Source: a cf. Phormidesmis sp. LEGE 11477
GTDB taxonomy: Bacteria > Cyanobacteriota > Cyanobacteriia > Phormidesmidales > Phormidesmidaceae
Assembly: GCF_015207105.1 (NCBI RefSeq)
Contig: NZ_JADEXO010000069.1
Location: 1 to 32,975, forward strand
Reading direction: 5' to 3'
DNA length: 32,975 nt
Shown here one piece after another: positions 20,996-30,895 of the stretch. Each line of letters opens with the position of its first letter. Positions within the stretch are counted from its first letter, which is position 1. The position numbers were made by a program, and so were the translations under genes. The notes below the pieces were generated by a model. The model did no database searches, was not told the origin of the DNA, and was given only the letters and a program-made list of their open reading frames with translations.

Positions 20996-23900
20996 ATGGC
21001 TAATTACCGAATTACAGATGCGGATGATTTAGCAAACGGCGGCGCAAAGACGAAAGCGCGACAAAATATTGCTGCTATCAAGTTACTCAAAGAAATTGAG
21101 AGAGAGAATCGCTCTGCGACTACAGAAGAACAGGCTATCCTTGTTCGCTATTCAGGATGGGGCGCAGCACCTGATATCTTTACAGCTAAATCGGCCTGGG
21201 CTGAGCTTAAAGGTGAACTAGAAGAGCTTCTAACAGAAGAAGAGCTTACCGCCGCTAGAGCTTCGACCGTAAATGCTTTCTACACAGATGCAGTCATCGC
21301 GGCAGAGATTTATAAGGGTGTGAAGCAGCTAGGTTTCCCCGGAGGGAAGATTTTAGACCCTTCTCTGGGAGCTACCGGCATCTTTGAAGGCATGATGCCA
21401 GCAGAAATGGCCAATGACTCTGAAATTGTTGGCATAGAACTAGACGACCTATCCGGGCGGATTGCCTCACAGCTATATCCAGATGCGGATATTCACATCC
21501 GGGGATTCCAAGATACAATCCTCGCTGATGACTACTTCGATCTCACCATTAGTAATGTACCTTTTTCAGAGGTAGGTGTTGGCGACCCACGCTACAAACA
21601 TCAGCCGATCAACACACTACACGACTATTTCTTTGCGAAAGGGCTCGATAAACTGCGACCAGGTGGGCTGATGGCCTACATAACCTCGACAGGAACAATG
21701 CAGTCGGCAAAAGGAAAACCTTTCCGGCAATACTTGAGCGACCGCGCCAATTTGGTCGGTGCGATGCGGCTACCAGGAGACGCCTTCAAAAAGAATGCTG
21801 GTACTGAGGTCACTACAGATCTCATCATCTTGCAGAAACTAGGCGATGGCGTTGTACCTAATGGTATCGTCTGGACTGAACTCGCAGAGACAGACGTTCT
21901 TGATAGCGAAGGAAAACGACTACAGACAAACGAATACTATGCGCAGCGGCCAGAGCTGATGCTGGGAACGCTGCGCGACGACAAGCTGTATCCTGGTCGA
22001 TTAGCACTCGATGGTGATGGTAGAGATATTGCAACGGCTATTGAAGGGGCGTTCGCTACGGTGCCTTCAGGCATTTATCAGCCGCAGTTAGGGCTCACGG
22101 CTGATGCGACTCGGCGCATACTGGTGCCGCCCGAGCTGCAATCAGTCAAGCGAAACGGCTTCACCCTCTACGAAGACAAACTGATGCAGCGTAGAGGTGA
22201 CTATCTAGAGCCTACTGAACTCACCGGCAAGCCCTACGAGCGAGTCATCGAACTGATAGGGCTAAGAGACGCCGTTCAAAACGTATTTGATGTTCAGCTA
22301 CAACAGGGCTCAGATACAGAACTAGACTCAGCGCAGAAAAGCTTAGAAAAAACCTACGACAGTTTCGTACAAAAGAATGGATACATCCACCAGAGAGGAA
22401 ATCGACTCGCCTTTCGTGGAGACCCTGATTACCCCCTACTTCTAGCCCTAGAAAACTACGATCCAGAGGAAAAGACGGCGAAGAAGACGGATATCTTCTT
22501 CAAGCGCACAATCCAAACCTATCAGCCCAAAACACATGCCGAGAGCGCCAAGGAAGGGCTGCTTTTCAGCTTGAACGAGTTCGGAAAAGTCAATATCAGC
22601 TACATTGCCGAACTAACTTCTCAGTCGAGGCTAGAGGTTATTCGTGACCTACAAAAAGAGCAACTAATATTCAAAGATCCCATAATAAAGGAATGGCAGA
22701 CCAGCGATGAGTATCTCAGCGGAAACGTTAAGCGGAAGCTAGAAGTTGCTCAAGAAGAGGCCGAAAAATATAGCGAATTTACCGTCAATGTAGAAGCGCT
22801 TCAAGCAGTTCAGCCAGAACCACTGCTACCGGGTGATATTGATGTTCGACTAGGTTCTATATGGATACCGCCTTCTGACGTAGAAGCCTTTGCTCACAAC
22901 CTGTTAGGAGTAGACAAGGGAATTACTATTCAACATTCCAAAAGTGCAGACGCTTGGTACGTGAACACTACATATAGAGTCAATGTACTTGCTGCGAACA
23001 ATAGTATCTACGGGACTGGCGAAGTATCTGCGACCACGCTCATTTCACAAACGCTCAATCTAAAAAATCCAGTTGTATACAAAGCCGATCCTCATGATGC
23101 AGATAAGAGGGTTATCGACCAGGACGAAACGGCAGCAGCGCGACTAAAGCAGGAAGAAATAAAAGAGCGGTTCAAAGATTGGATTTGGCAAGATCCAGAG
23201 CGGACTGACCGTCTCACTAAAGTCTACAACGAGACCTTTAATACCAACCGAGAGCGGCAGTATGACGGGAGCCATTTAGAACTACCCGGCAAAAATCCAA
23301 ACTTTATTCTTAGACAGCATCAGGCCGATGCTGTCTATCGCTCTTTGTCTGGCAACACGTTACTCGCTCACGCTGTCGGCGCAGGCAAAACAGCCGAGAT
23401 GATTTGCTCAGGCATGGAACAAAAGCGATTGGGCCTAGCCGATAAGCCGATGTTCGTTGTACCAAATCACCTGCTAGAGCAATGGGCTGGAGATATAAAA
23501 CATCTTTATCCTACGGCCAACATCCTCGCAGCTACTAAAGAAGACGCATCAAAAGCAAATCGTCAGGAGCTGATGGCTCGCATCGCAACAGGGCAGTGGG
23601 ATGCTGTAGTGGTGACACACTCTGCTTTCGGGAAACTCAAGCTCAGTAACCAGTCTCAAACTGTATTTCTAACAGAAGAGCACGAAAAAGTTAGAGAGGC
23701 GCTTCTCAGCGTAGATAAAAATAGCGAAGAATCGCGCCGATTAATGAAGGACTTAGAGAAGAAGAAAACAAAGCTAAGTGAAAAAATTAGCGCGATCTCA
23801 GACAGTACGGAAAAAGATGAAACGATCACGTTTGAGCAGCTAGGAGTAGACCTATTAGTCGTAGATGAATCGCACTACTTCAAAAACTTAGGCTACGTCA

Positions 23901-26900
23901 CTAAGATGCGGAACGTCGCGGGTCTACCTAACACAGAAAGTCAGCGTGCTTTTGATATGCACATGAAAGTCCGTCATGTTACGCAAGTGCGGGGCGAGGG
24001 GAAGGGCATTATTTTCGCGACTGGAACGCCCGTCACTAATTCAATGGCAGAGCTATACACTGCACAGCGCTTTTTACAGCCAGAGGAGCTGAAGCGCACA
24101 GGAGTTGAATCTTTTGACAATTGGGCAAGCGTTTTTGGCGAAATGGTGTCCGCTGCCGAGCTAACTGCGTCGGGCAAATTTAAGGTCACCTCTCGATTTA
24201 ATTCATTCACCAACATGGGTGAGTTGATGGGTAGCGTTAGGCAGTTTATGGATATCAAAACTGCTGACATGCTGGATCTGCCCGTACCTAAGCTATTGAA
24301 CGGCGAACCTACAATCGTTGCTGTACCCGCTACAGACGATCAGCTTGCTTACATGGATGACATGGTACAGCGTGTTGAGAACATGGGCAATATCGATCCG
24401 ACGGAAGACAACATGCTGAAGCTGACCGGGGATGGAAAGGCTACCTCCCTTGATCCACGGCTGCGGATGCCCGGTGCGGCAGATGACCCAAACAGTAAGA
24501 TTAACTACTTTGTCAGAGACGCCTATAAGTTTTGGGAAGAAAATCGCAATGAGAAGACACATCTCGCCTTCTGCGATTTAGGTACTCCTAAGAAAGCAGG
24601 CGAGTTTTCTCTATATCAGGAAATAAAAGATAAACTTGTCACCAAAGGTATTCCCGAGAAAGAGATTGCGTTTGCCCAAAGCTATAAAACAGATGCTCAA
24701 AAGTTACAGATGCAAAAGAAATTTAACGAGGGAAAAATCTCTCTCTTGATCTCTGGATCACAGCTAGAAACTGGTTTCAACGGTCAGGCAAGGCTGGCTA
24801 GAATTAGTCATCTCACAGTTCCCTGGCGTCCAGACCAGATTGAGCAAAGAGATGGGCGTATGCTTCGGCAGGGGAACCGGAACGAAGTTGTTGAGTCCCG
24901 ACGCTACATCACTCAAGGACGCAATGGACAGCCAGGAATGGACGGCTACTTTTGGCAAACCCTAGAAAAGAAGGCTGGCTTTATTTCGCAGCTGATGAAG
25001 GGCGATACTAGCGTTCGTCACATGTCTGATATATCAGAAGAGGCCCTTGATTTTGCCACCGCAAAAGCGATCGCTACTGGCAATCCGCTCATTATGGAAA
25101 TGGCTACGCTCGATAACACTGTCAGACAGCTATCAAGTCAAAAACGCTCTCATATCAACGCCACTTATCGAATCAGACGACAGCTGAAAAGAATACCCGT
25201 CACAATTGAAATAATTGAGCAAAACATAAGAGACATAAAAATAGATCTCGACTCAGCTAATCAAGCGAGTACAGCAGGCAAAATTACTTTATTCGACCAG
25301 CAGCTAAGCCTTAGCCAAACAGAAGAGATCGGTAAACGTATACGGAGTAACGTTAGTTATATACGACCTAGCAGAGGGGAAAGAGTTATATCCAAAAAGA
25401 TTGGAAACCTAGGAAAATTTGAGATATATGTATATCGCTATATGGATGATAGTCCTGCTCTAAAAATAGTAGGAGCAGATAATTATCATTATGACAAGAT
25501 TTTGGGCTCAAATAAAAGGGCTTACGAACCCATAAGACGCATCCTAGAAGTAGATATAGCTGAGAGATTAGAAAAATTAAACGATCAACTATTAAGTAAC
25601 AAAGATAACCTTCAAAAGCTGTCTCAGCATGTTGAACAGCCTTTTCAAAAGGAAGAAGAGTTAGCCGCAGCTACCAAACGTCTTGCGGAAGTGTATAAAG
25701 AGCTAAATGCAGAAACTGAAGCTCAAAAAGGGAAGAGCAGTGATTCTGATCTGACCGCAGATGGCTCCGCTTCTGATACATCTGCTGACATTCGTCCCCA
25801 CGTTGCGCCACAGAGCGAGCAAGAAAGCGGAGTCACCAAACGAGTCGCCAAGTTTCTTAAAGCTATAAATCTACAGCATGAAGTTGCCTCTACAGAAGGA
25901 CTCTACCTAATACTTAAACATGAAGAAAGAGATACTGACTTAATTATTGACGCTAACGACGGGGAAAGTATCAAACTGACAACTAATGTCAAAACTGGGC
26001 GTCTACCCGCAACAAATATTGCAGCTGTATTTCAGTTAGATTCCTCTGGAATACTCACGCTAGAAAGCGCTGAAGGAGGAGAAGAAACTAACCTTGGTGA
26101 GCTAGCACTGGCGGCTAGGTTAGCTCATTATCTATCTGTAAACAAAGATAAGTTCGTATCCTCACTTCAGGCAACGGTAGAAGCAGATGAGTCATCAGTC
26201 AGCCTGAGCGCTGACAAAAGCCCAGAAGTAAAGTCGGGCAACTCTCTAGATCCCGATACCGGGGAAACTACGGCAGATAGTGAAGATGCCGAGACAGAAG
26301 AGGCTACCGCTCCTATCGTCTCTTCAGCAGAGACACAAAAGACGGACCAGCCGTCAGACCTACAGGAAGTTGTCGAAGCTCAAGGAGCAGTATCAGGGTC
26401 AGTAACCTCCCATGCTCCAGACAGAACTCCAGCAGTAGAAGCTCAGCAGTCAGACCAGACGCTAGAAGAACAGCCTTCGCCGCCGCCGCTGCCGGAGAAA
26501 GTTCAACCTAGTGCTGAAGCGAATCGGGAAGAACTTGTCCCTAGCCGAGAATCTGAAAGTCAGCAAGTAGAACCAGTAGTTCTTGAGCTAACGTCTCTCT
26601 TTTCGGGGAAGAAAGCGGAGATTACTCTCCCACCTGACCCTGATCTAAAGAGCAAGGATCACACTAGCCCCACAGCGGCAGCTCCCGAAGAGACAGAGCC
26701 TAGCGTAACTATCTACGAGAGCGAGGAGATCGCAGTCACTGAGAACAGGGAGCGCGGCGGAATTGAAGTCAGGTTTACTGAGAAGCCTAGCAAAGAGTGG
26801 ACTAGCAAGCTTAAGACCCAAGGTTTTAGATTTTCAAAAAAGGATAGCGATCCTCGGTGGTGGAAGAAAACAGACAAGGTCTCCATGCCGGCGCTCAGAC

Positions 26901-29023
26901 AGTTTGCAGAGGACTACAGCTCGACAGTCAATGAAAAACTGCTCACGCCGGAGGCCGACGACGAAGCGCCACCTACCGGAAAAGGTTCGTCAGCCAAGGA
27001 AGCAATCAGCAGCGAACAGTTAGACAGCGTTCGGCCCATTCTTCGTATCTACCTAGAGCTGAAAGCCGAACATCCAGACTCTGTCGTACTGATTCGTACC
27101 CCTATTGGTCACTACGAAACTTTTGACGACGACGCAAAACTGGCTTCTAAAGAATTAGAAACGAAGCTGAGGACAATCGACTCAAAAAATGATCGCTATG
27201 GAAGGATCTTAGTTAATAGAATCTTTCAGGAAAAGCTTGATGATTCTATTGAGCGACTGAGGCAGCTCGCCCCAGTTGTAGTCCGACGTGGTTTAACTGA
27301 ACTATCTACCTACCCCAAGCTGGAAGCAACTGAGACTCTAGATCCTCAGCTACCTCAAGAAGCAGCGACTGAGGGCCCTGAATCCAGAAAGATAGCTGGT
27401 GAATCAGAACAGAAATCTGCTGAGCATTTACAGCCTGCGGTCACTCAACGGTTAGAGTCTAGTTTTGCTCAGACAGGCAGAGCGGAAAGAGTGATCGCAA
27501 CCTTCCTAGATAAGGCGGGACTGTCAGAAGTCGTAATGTCAGGGAAATTGCATATGACAGTGCGGGCCGAGGAGCAATCTTCCCTGCGGCTGGATATCGA
27601 TGAAGTAGAGCAGACTCGCATCCTTTCGTTCAGACAGGAGAGCAGCCAGGAGGCATCCATCCAACCTGTAGATAGGTCGATGAGTTTCTCAATCTCCGGC
27701 GATGGGCTTCTAGCACTCCAGTCTACGGCCTTTCCTGATCCAGTTGGTGGAGGCAAAGCTATTGAAGGGTGCGATCACTCTTTTGCCATGTCGTTTGCAA
27801 AAACTCTTTCTCAACAGAATTTTCCAGAAGCAACTCTAGAACAGCTTCGAAGCTCCGGTCCCGAATCTGGCAGAGACAGCGAGCCAGAAACCGAAGCAGT
27901 AGCCGAGGAACTGTCAGACCAGAAACATAATCTAGGCTCCACAGGGGCAGAAAGTGCAGAACACCTGGTCCCAGCTTCTGAGCTAGTTGCAGCGGCGATT
28001 GCTTCTCACGAACCAGAGCTGGCGGCGGCGCTAACAGATACGGAACCGACTATCCAGGTAAAGGTTGGGCAGCTGCGGCAGTGGTATCGGGCGGCGACAG
28101 CAAATGAAGCACCACCTGATGTCTTAGAAGCTATTGAACAGAAAGGCATAGTGGCAAATGAATTCGGAACAGCTATGCTGAGTCAAACTGAAGCATCCGC
28201 GATGAACACAGCGCTGACAGCAGAACCAATTGAAGCAGAAGAGCAAGAAGGATCTATACACACAGAAGGAGTCTCAACAGATACCCACGTCCCAGCATCC
28301 AAACTGATTGGGTCGATTATTGCCAAGCATGATCCACAGCTCGCCGATGCGCTATCGAATCCTGAACCTACCATTCAGGTGGAAGTTGAGCAATTGCGTC
28401 AATGGTATCAAGCAGCTCGTGATAAAAGTAAATCACCGGACCTTCTAGAAGCTATTCGCCAGAAAGGGGAAGTCGCAAAAGAACAGGGTTCAGTCGAGGT
28501 CAGTCGAGGTGAAGCCTCTGAAATGAATGCTGATTTGGTGTGGCTAGCTGAGCACCATCCTGAATCGGAGCCCGTCTCGCTTGAGATCCTACGGGAGTGG
28601 TGGCAAGCAAACACAGTAGTAGCCAAAGGTAATTACAGGACCGAGATAGAAGCGATCGCAGCTCCTTTGAAACAGGAAGGTGTAGCTGAGGTTGCAATAA
28701 GTAGAGCCGACCGTCAGCGGATGAATAGCGACGTAAGGGCATTTCACAGCGTCATTACCGAAGGGGCTTTGACCATTTGGGAAGAACTTAAGCGACAGAA
28801 CAAGATTGGTAGGACACCCGAAGGAGCAAAATATACGGGAATAAATTACACGATCTCACGGTCTTCAGACGCTTTGAGGATCACCCATAACGCGACGAAC
28901 CGCGAGTTTAAGCTGAATGGCGATCAGGTAGAGGCAAACACCCTGTCTGTGACGGATGTACAGACTCTCAGAGCTTTGAGCCAGAGAGTTCCTCTTGAGC
29001 GCCATAAAGAAGTACAGCACTAA
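20996..29023 (+). CDS. Giant adenine-specific DNA methyltransferase / SNF2-like helicase (DarB-like anti-restriction type)
   Basis: 2675 aa. Residues 1-290 are an N6-adenine methyltransferase: motif I around D121-P-S-L-G-A-T-G and motif IV N187-V-P-F (NPPF in most families, with V in the second place here). Residues about 780-1380 are a superfamily 2 helicase: HAVGAGKT (Walker A, K798-T799), D957-E-S-H (Walker B), ATGTPVTNS, and SGSQLETGFN with QRDGRMLRQGN. The tail of about 1250 residues is linker-rich. It has two divergent copies of a roughly 100-aa beta-rich domain (about 1615-1715 and 2160-2270), a GIEVRF ... GFRFSKKD ... WWKK module near 1925-1980, and three helical repeats (from about 2323, 2430 and 2515). 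Proteins of this layout (phage P1 DarB and plasmid relatives) protect incoming DNA from restriction. That role here is inference. Confidence 0.88.
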   Translation: MANYRITDADDLANGGAKTKARQNIAAIKLLKEIERENRSATTEEQAILVRYSGWGAAPDIFTAKSAWAELKGELEELLTEEELTAARASTVNAFYTDAVIAAEIYKGVKQLGFPGGKILDPSLGATGIFEGMMPAEMANDSEIVGIELDDLSGRIASQLYPDADIHIRGFQDTILADDYFDLTISNVPFSEVGVGDPRYKHQPINTLHDYFFAKGLDKLRPGGLMAYITSTGTMQSAKGKPFRQYLSDRANLVGAMRLPGDAFKKNAGTEVTTDLIILQKLGDGVVPNGIVWTELAETDVLDSEGKRLQTNEYYAQRPELMLGTLRDDKLYPGRLALDGDGRDIATAIEGAFATVPSGIYQPQLGLTADATRRILVPPELQSVKRNGFTLYEDKLMQRRGDYLEPTELTGKPYERVIELIGLRDAVQNVFDVQLQQGSDTELDSAQKSLEKTYDSFVQKNGYIHQRGNRLAFRGDPDYPLLLALENYDPEEKTAKKTDIFFKRTIQTYQPKTHAESAKEGLLFSLNEFGKVNISYIAELTSQSRLEVIRDLQKEQLIFKDPIIKEWQTSDEYLSGNVKRKLEVAQEEAEKYSEFTVNVEALQAVQPEPLLPGDIDVRLGSIWIPPSDVEAFAHNLLGVDKGITIQHSKSADAWYVNTTYRVNVLAANNSIYGTGEVSATTLISQTLNLKNPVVYKADPHDADKRVIDQDETAAARLKQEEIKERFKDWIWQDPERTDRLTKVYNETFNTNRERQYDGSHLELPGKNPNFILRQHQADAVYRSLSGNTLLAHAVGAGKTAEMICSGMEQKRLGLADKPMFVVPNHLLEQWAGDIKHLYPTANILAATKEDASKANRQELMARIATGQWDAVVVTHSAFGKLKLSNQSQTVFLTEEHEKVREALLSVDKNSEESRRLMKDLEKKKTKLSEKISAISDSTEKDETITFEQLGVDLLVVDESHYFKNLGYVTKMRNVAGLPNTESQRAFDMHMKVRHVTQVRGEGKGIIFATGTPVTNSMAELYTAQRFLQPEELKRTGVESFDNWASVFGEMVSAAELTASGKFKVTSRFNSFTNMGELMGSVRQFMDIKTADMLDLPVPKLLNGEPTIVAVPATDDQLAYMDDMVQRVENMGNIDPTEDNMLKLTGDGKATSLDPRLRMPGAADDPNSKINYFVRDAYKFWEENRNEKTHLAFCDLGTPKKAGEFSLYQEIKDKLVTKGIPEKEIAFAQSYKTDAQKLQMQKKFNEGKISLLISGSQLETGFNGQARLARISHLTVPWRPDQIEQRDGRMLRQGNRNEVVESRRYITQGRNGQPGMDGYFWQTLEKKAGFISQLMKGDTSVRHMSDISEEALDFATAKAIATGNPLIMEMATLDNTVRQLSSQKRSHINATYRIRRQLKRIPVTIEIIEQNIRDIKIDLDSANQASTAGKITLFDQQLSLSQTEEIGKRIRSNVSYIRPSRGERVISKKIGNLGKFEIYVYRYMDDSPALKIVGADNYHYDKILGSNKRAYEPIRRILEVDIAERLEKLNDQLLSNKDNLQKLSQHVEQPFQKEEELAAATKRLAEVYKELNAETEAQKGKSSDSDLTADGSASDTSADIRPHVAPQSEQESGVTKRVAKFLKAINLQHEVASTEGLYLILKHEERDTDLIIDANDGESIKLTTNVKTGRLPATNIAAVFQLDSSGILTLESAEGGEETNLGELALAARLAHYLSVNKDKFVSSLQATVEADESSVSLSADKSPEVKSGNSLDPDTGETTADSEDAETEEATAPIVSSAETQKTDQPSDLQEVVEAQGAVSGSVTSHAPDRTPAVEAQQSDQTLEEQPSPPPLPEKVQPSAEANREELVPSRESESQQVEPVVLELTSLFSGKKAEITLPPDPDLKSKDHTSPTAAAPEETEPSVTIYESEEIAVTENRERGGIEVRFTEKPSKEWTSKLKTQGFRFSKKDSDPRWWKKTDKVSMPALRQFAEDYSSTVNEKLLTPEADDEAPPTGKGSSAKEAISSEQLDSVRPILRIYLELKAEHPDSVVLIRTPIGHYETFDDDAKLASKELETKLRTIDSKNDRYGRILVNRIFQEKLDDSIERLRQLAPVVVRRGLTELSTYPKLEATETLDPQLPQEAATEGPESRKIAGESEQKSAEHLQPAVTQRLESSFAQTGRAERVIATFLDKAGLSEVVMSGKLHMTVRAEEQSSLRLDIDEVEQTRILSFRQESSQEASIQPVDRSMSFSISGDGLLALQSTAFPDPVGGGKAIEGCDHSFAMSFAKTLSQQNFPEATLEQLRSSGPESGRDSEPETEAVAEELSDQKHNLGSTGAESAEHLVPASELVAAAIASHEPELAAALTDTEPTIQVKVGQLRQWYRAATANEAPPDVLEAIEQKGIVANEFGTAMLSQTEASAMNTALTAEPIEAEEQEGSIHTEGVSTDTHVPASKLIGSIIAKHDPQLADALSNPEPTIQVEVEQLRQWYQAARDKSKSPDLLEAIRQKGEVAKEQGSVEVSRGEASEMNADLVWLAEHHPESEPVSLEILREWWQANTVVAKGNYRTEIEAIAAPLKQEGVAEVAISRADRQRMNSDVRAFHSVITEGALTIWEELKRQNKIGRTPEGAKYTGINYTISRSSDALRITHNATNREFKLNGDQVEANTLSVTDVQTLRALSQRVPLERHKEVQH
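27962..28740 (+). repeat. Three divergent helical repeats in the C-terminal tail of the 2675-aa protein
   Basis: At protein level, unit A (from 27962) and unit B (from about 28284) share VPAS-(E/K)-L ... EPTIQV-x-V-x-QLRQWY-x-AA ... LLEAI-(E/R)-QKG ... S-x-(T/G)-EAS-x-MN. Unit C (from about 28560) is weaker: SLEILREWW ... EIEAIA ... EGVAEVAISRADRQRMN. The duplication is within one gene and in frame. Confidence 0.7.
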
Positions 29024-29427
29024 TCGTCTAATTTTTCTTTTTCTATCTGCTGTAGCCCCTTCTCCAGAAGGAACAGCACCTGTTGAAGGGTGTTCCTTCT
29101 GGAGTGAGCGGCCAATTCAGGGATTTCTAATTTCGATATGCTATCGGACAACTGGGCATACGCGCCTAGCTCATCCAATATAGACCCGCCGAAAAAAACG
29201 GGTCTAGCAGCCTTGATAAAGTCTAAGATTCTGTTGATGTATGACGTTTTTGATAGTCTCTGCATAGAGCGATCAGCATCCAAAGCTGCGTTGGCGTCTG
29301 GCTCTAAGGCCAGAGTGAATCTACACTTGTTACCGTTCGCACTAAGCGCCCGGATTGAGTTGGCGCGAGTACCAACTCGTTCTCTAGAGGAGCTAGGCTC
29401 ACTACGGTAACCACCTGTATAAGTCAT
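29020..29427 (-). CDS. Small putative RHH DNA-binding protein
   Basis: A 135-aa protein. The N-terminal 35 residues are polar and basic. Residues 35-75 (CRFTLALEPDANAALD, then RLSKTSYINRILDFIKA) fit a ribbon-helix-helix: a beta strand, a helix and an SKTSYINRIL second helix. The C-terminus is helical and charged. It converges on the 2675-aa gene and overlaps its stop by 4 nt. A 14-bp perfect inverted repeat (29062-29104) lies inside its coding sequence. Its promoter would face the AT-rich gap at 29428-29662. It could be a local repressor. The fold is inference from pattern. Confidence 0.62.
   Translation of the reverse strand: MTYTGGYRSEPSSSRERVGTRANSIRALSANGNKCRFTLALEPDANAALDADRSMQRLSKTSYINRILDFIKAARPVFFGGSILDELGAYAQLSDSISKLEIPELAAHSRRNTLQQVLFLLEKGLQQIEKEKLDD
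29062..29104. repeat. 14-bp perfect inverted repeat in the 3' part of the 29020-29427 gene
   Basis: CTCCAGAAGGAACA (29062-29075) and its exact complement at 29091-29104, loop 15 nt. It begins 39 nt after the stop of the 2675-aa gene. No T run follows on either strand. It may define or protect the 3' end of the long plus-strand transcript while also coding on the minus strand. Confidence 0.65.
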
Positions 29428-29662
29428 GGCATAAAACCTGATGTGATTTGAACACTATTTAGAAATTTTATACACAAAGCATCAAAAAAACATACTAAAT
29501 ATTTTTAGATCCACCAATTAAAATGACTTTCTGTCTGAAATCGCTTACCTTATGGCCAAAAATTCTAAATATATTGCGTATTCATGCCTTTAAAGGTATT
29601 AATGGCTCATATAATTTATAAGAACATATGGACGCCTGAGCCATTAAAGCAGAGCAAGCTCT
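29428..29662. other. AT-rich divergent intergenic region
   Basis: The gap between the minus-strand RHH gene and the plus-strand ATPase gene is strongly AT-rich (notably 29455-29520) and carries the inverted repeat described at 29599-29647. No gene was found in it. Confidence 0.6.
29599..29647 (+). promoter_or_regulatory. 11-bp inverted repeat around a TATAAT box upstream of the NB-ARC-like gene
   Basis: TTAATGGCTCA (29599-29609) and TGAGCCATTAA (29637-29647) flank a 27-nt loop that starts with TATAAT at 29610-29615. A -10-like box inside a perfect inverted repeat 16 nt before the gene start looks like an operator or promoter, or an RNA hairpin in the leader. No clear -35 element is seen. Confidence 0.5.
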
Positions 29663-30895
29663 ATGGATATAGAAAAAGTTATTCCTTTTGTGGAGAAGGC
29701 ACTTATAGATCACGGGCTTTCCCTAGCTAAGTTAGACCCTATCGTTCTTGAAGCAGCCTGGGATGATACAACCTACATAGCAGTAGGAAAGAAGTACAGC
29801 GTCAACGTGAACACGCTGAAAGGACAAGCTGCGCCACAGCTCTGGAAGAAGCTGCGTACAGCTTTTGCTCTTGAGAGCATAGGGAAGAAAACGTTTCGAG
29901 AGTGTATAACAAGCATCATTGCAGAGGAGAGACTTAGCAAATCCGAACCCGCAACAAGAACCGCGCACAGCAGTGACCTATTAACAGTACTTGGCGCTAC
30001 CCTACCCAGCGTTGGCGACTTTGTCGGCAGATCCGAAGACATCAGTCGGTTGTCAAAGCTAATTGATGCCTATCCGCTCCTCTCAGTGGTGGGGCCAGAT
30101 GGCATTGGAAAGAAAACGCTGCTTGCGAAGTTGATGAGGCAGGGAGAAATATCTCTACAGCGCGTTCTATGGAAGCCTCTGCACCATTCCCCCACATCGG
30201 ACGAGCTGGAGGAAGAACTGATCGAGACAATGGGCCTAGAGCAAAGCACTGGTGGACTATTGGCGCAGTTTCAGTCGCATCCAACCTTAGTCGTTCTAGA
30301 CACGACAACTCAAAACGCCGAGAAACAGGTGCTGTTTTCAGAGTACCTGAGTCTAATCAGAAGGATAACCGAAGAGACACAGTCAAAGGTTGTTACAGTC
30401 TCAACCTATCCTCTCAAAGAACTCGAAGATCTGGTCTTAAGAGGAAAAGCAATCTCGTATCACCTGCGAGGATTGGCAACTTCTGAAGCGAAAACGCTTC
30501 TACACAGTCGCTGGCATGAGGTTGCAGAAGAGCTTTGTAGGGCTGTAGGCGGCAATCCTTTACTGCTAAAGAAAATAGATGGGTGGTACGACTATATAGG
30601 CGATGTGAGTCGTCTAGGCAAGATAGAAAGGTTAACCGTCTTGAGCGGATTAGTTGGAGACTTCTATGACAAAATATTGACTGGCGCAGCGTTATCGTCC
30701 GCAGACATAGCTTTACTAAGAGACATCGCTGAATCACATCAGGGAATCTCGGTGGAAGACTTGCTGAAGCGACCAGGAGGAGCGCTTGGCATTCGAAAGC
30801 TGCTTGATATGGGTCTTGCTTATAAATCGAGCAATGGTCTATCTATGATTTGGCTAGATCCTTTATTCGGACGAAAACTGCTTGGAGCTGAATAG
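29663..30895 (+). CDS. NB-ARC-like (STAND) ATPase with N-terminal vWA-MoxR-associated-type HTH
   Basis: A 410-aa protein. Residues 1-75 match the HTH found at the N-terminus of many cyanobacterial NB-ARC proteins (LDPIVLEAAWDDTTYIAVGK ... APQLWKKLRTAF). An NTPase follows: DFVGRSEDISRL, P-loop G144-PDGI-G149-K150-K151-T152, Walker B-like LVVLD213-TTT, RGLATSEAKTLL and the GGNPLLLK motif typical of NB-ARC and SWACOS proteins. The P-loop has Lys where Thr normally binds magnesium (GKTT in relatives), and the residue after the Walker B Asp is Thr, so ATP hydrolysis may be weak or absent. It has a winged-helix-like C-terminus and no sensor repeats. Its stop overlaps the next gene by 1 nt, forming a two-gene unit. 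STAND proteins act in signalling or phage defence. The role here is unknown. Confidence 0.78.
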   Translation: MDIEKVIPFVEKALIDHGLSLAKLDPIVLEAAWDDTTYIAVGKKYSVNVNTLKGQAAPQLWKKLRTAFALESIGKKTFRECITSIIAEERLSKSEPATRTAHSSDLLTVLGATLPSVGDFVGRSEDISRLSKLIDAYPLLSVVGPDGIGKKTLLAKLMRQGEISLQRVLWKPLHHSPTSDELEEELIETMGLEQSTGGLLAQFQSHPTLVVLDTTTQNAEKQVLFSEYLSLIRRITEETQSKVVTVSTYPLKELEDLVLRGKAISYHLRGLATSEAKTLLHSRWHEVAEELCRAVGGNPLLLKKIDGWYDYIGDVSRLGKIERLTVLSGLVGDFYDKILTGAALSSADIALLRDIAESHQGISVEDLLKRPGGALGIRKLLDMGLAYKSSNGLSMIWLDPLFGRKLLGAE

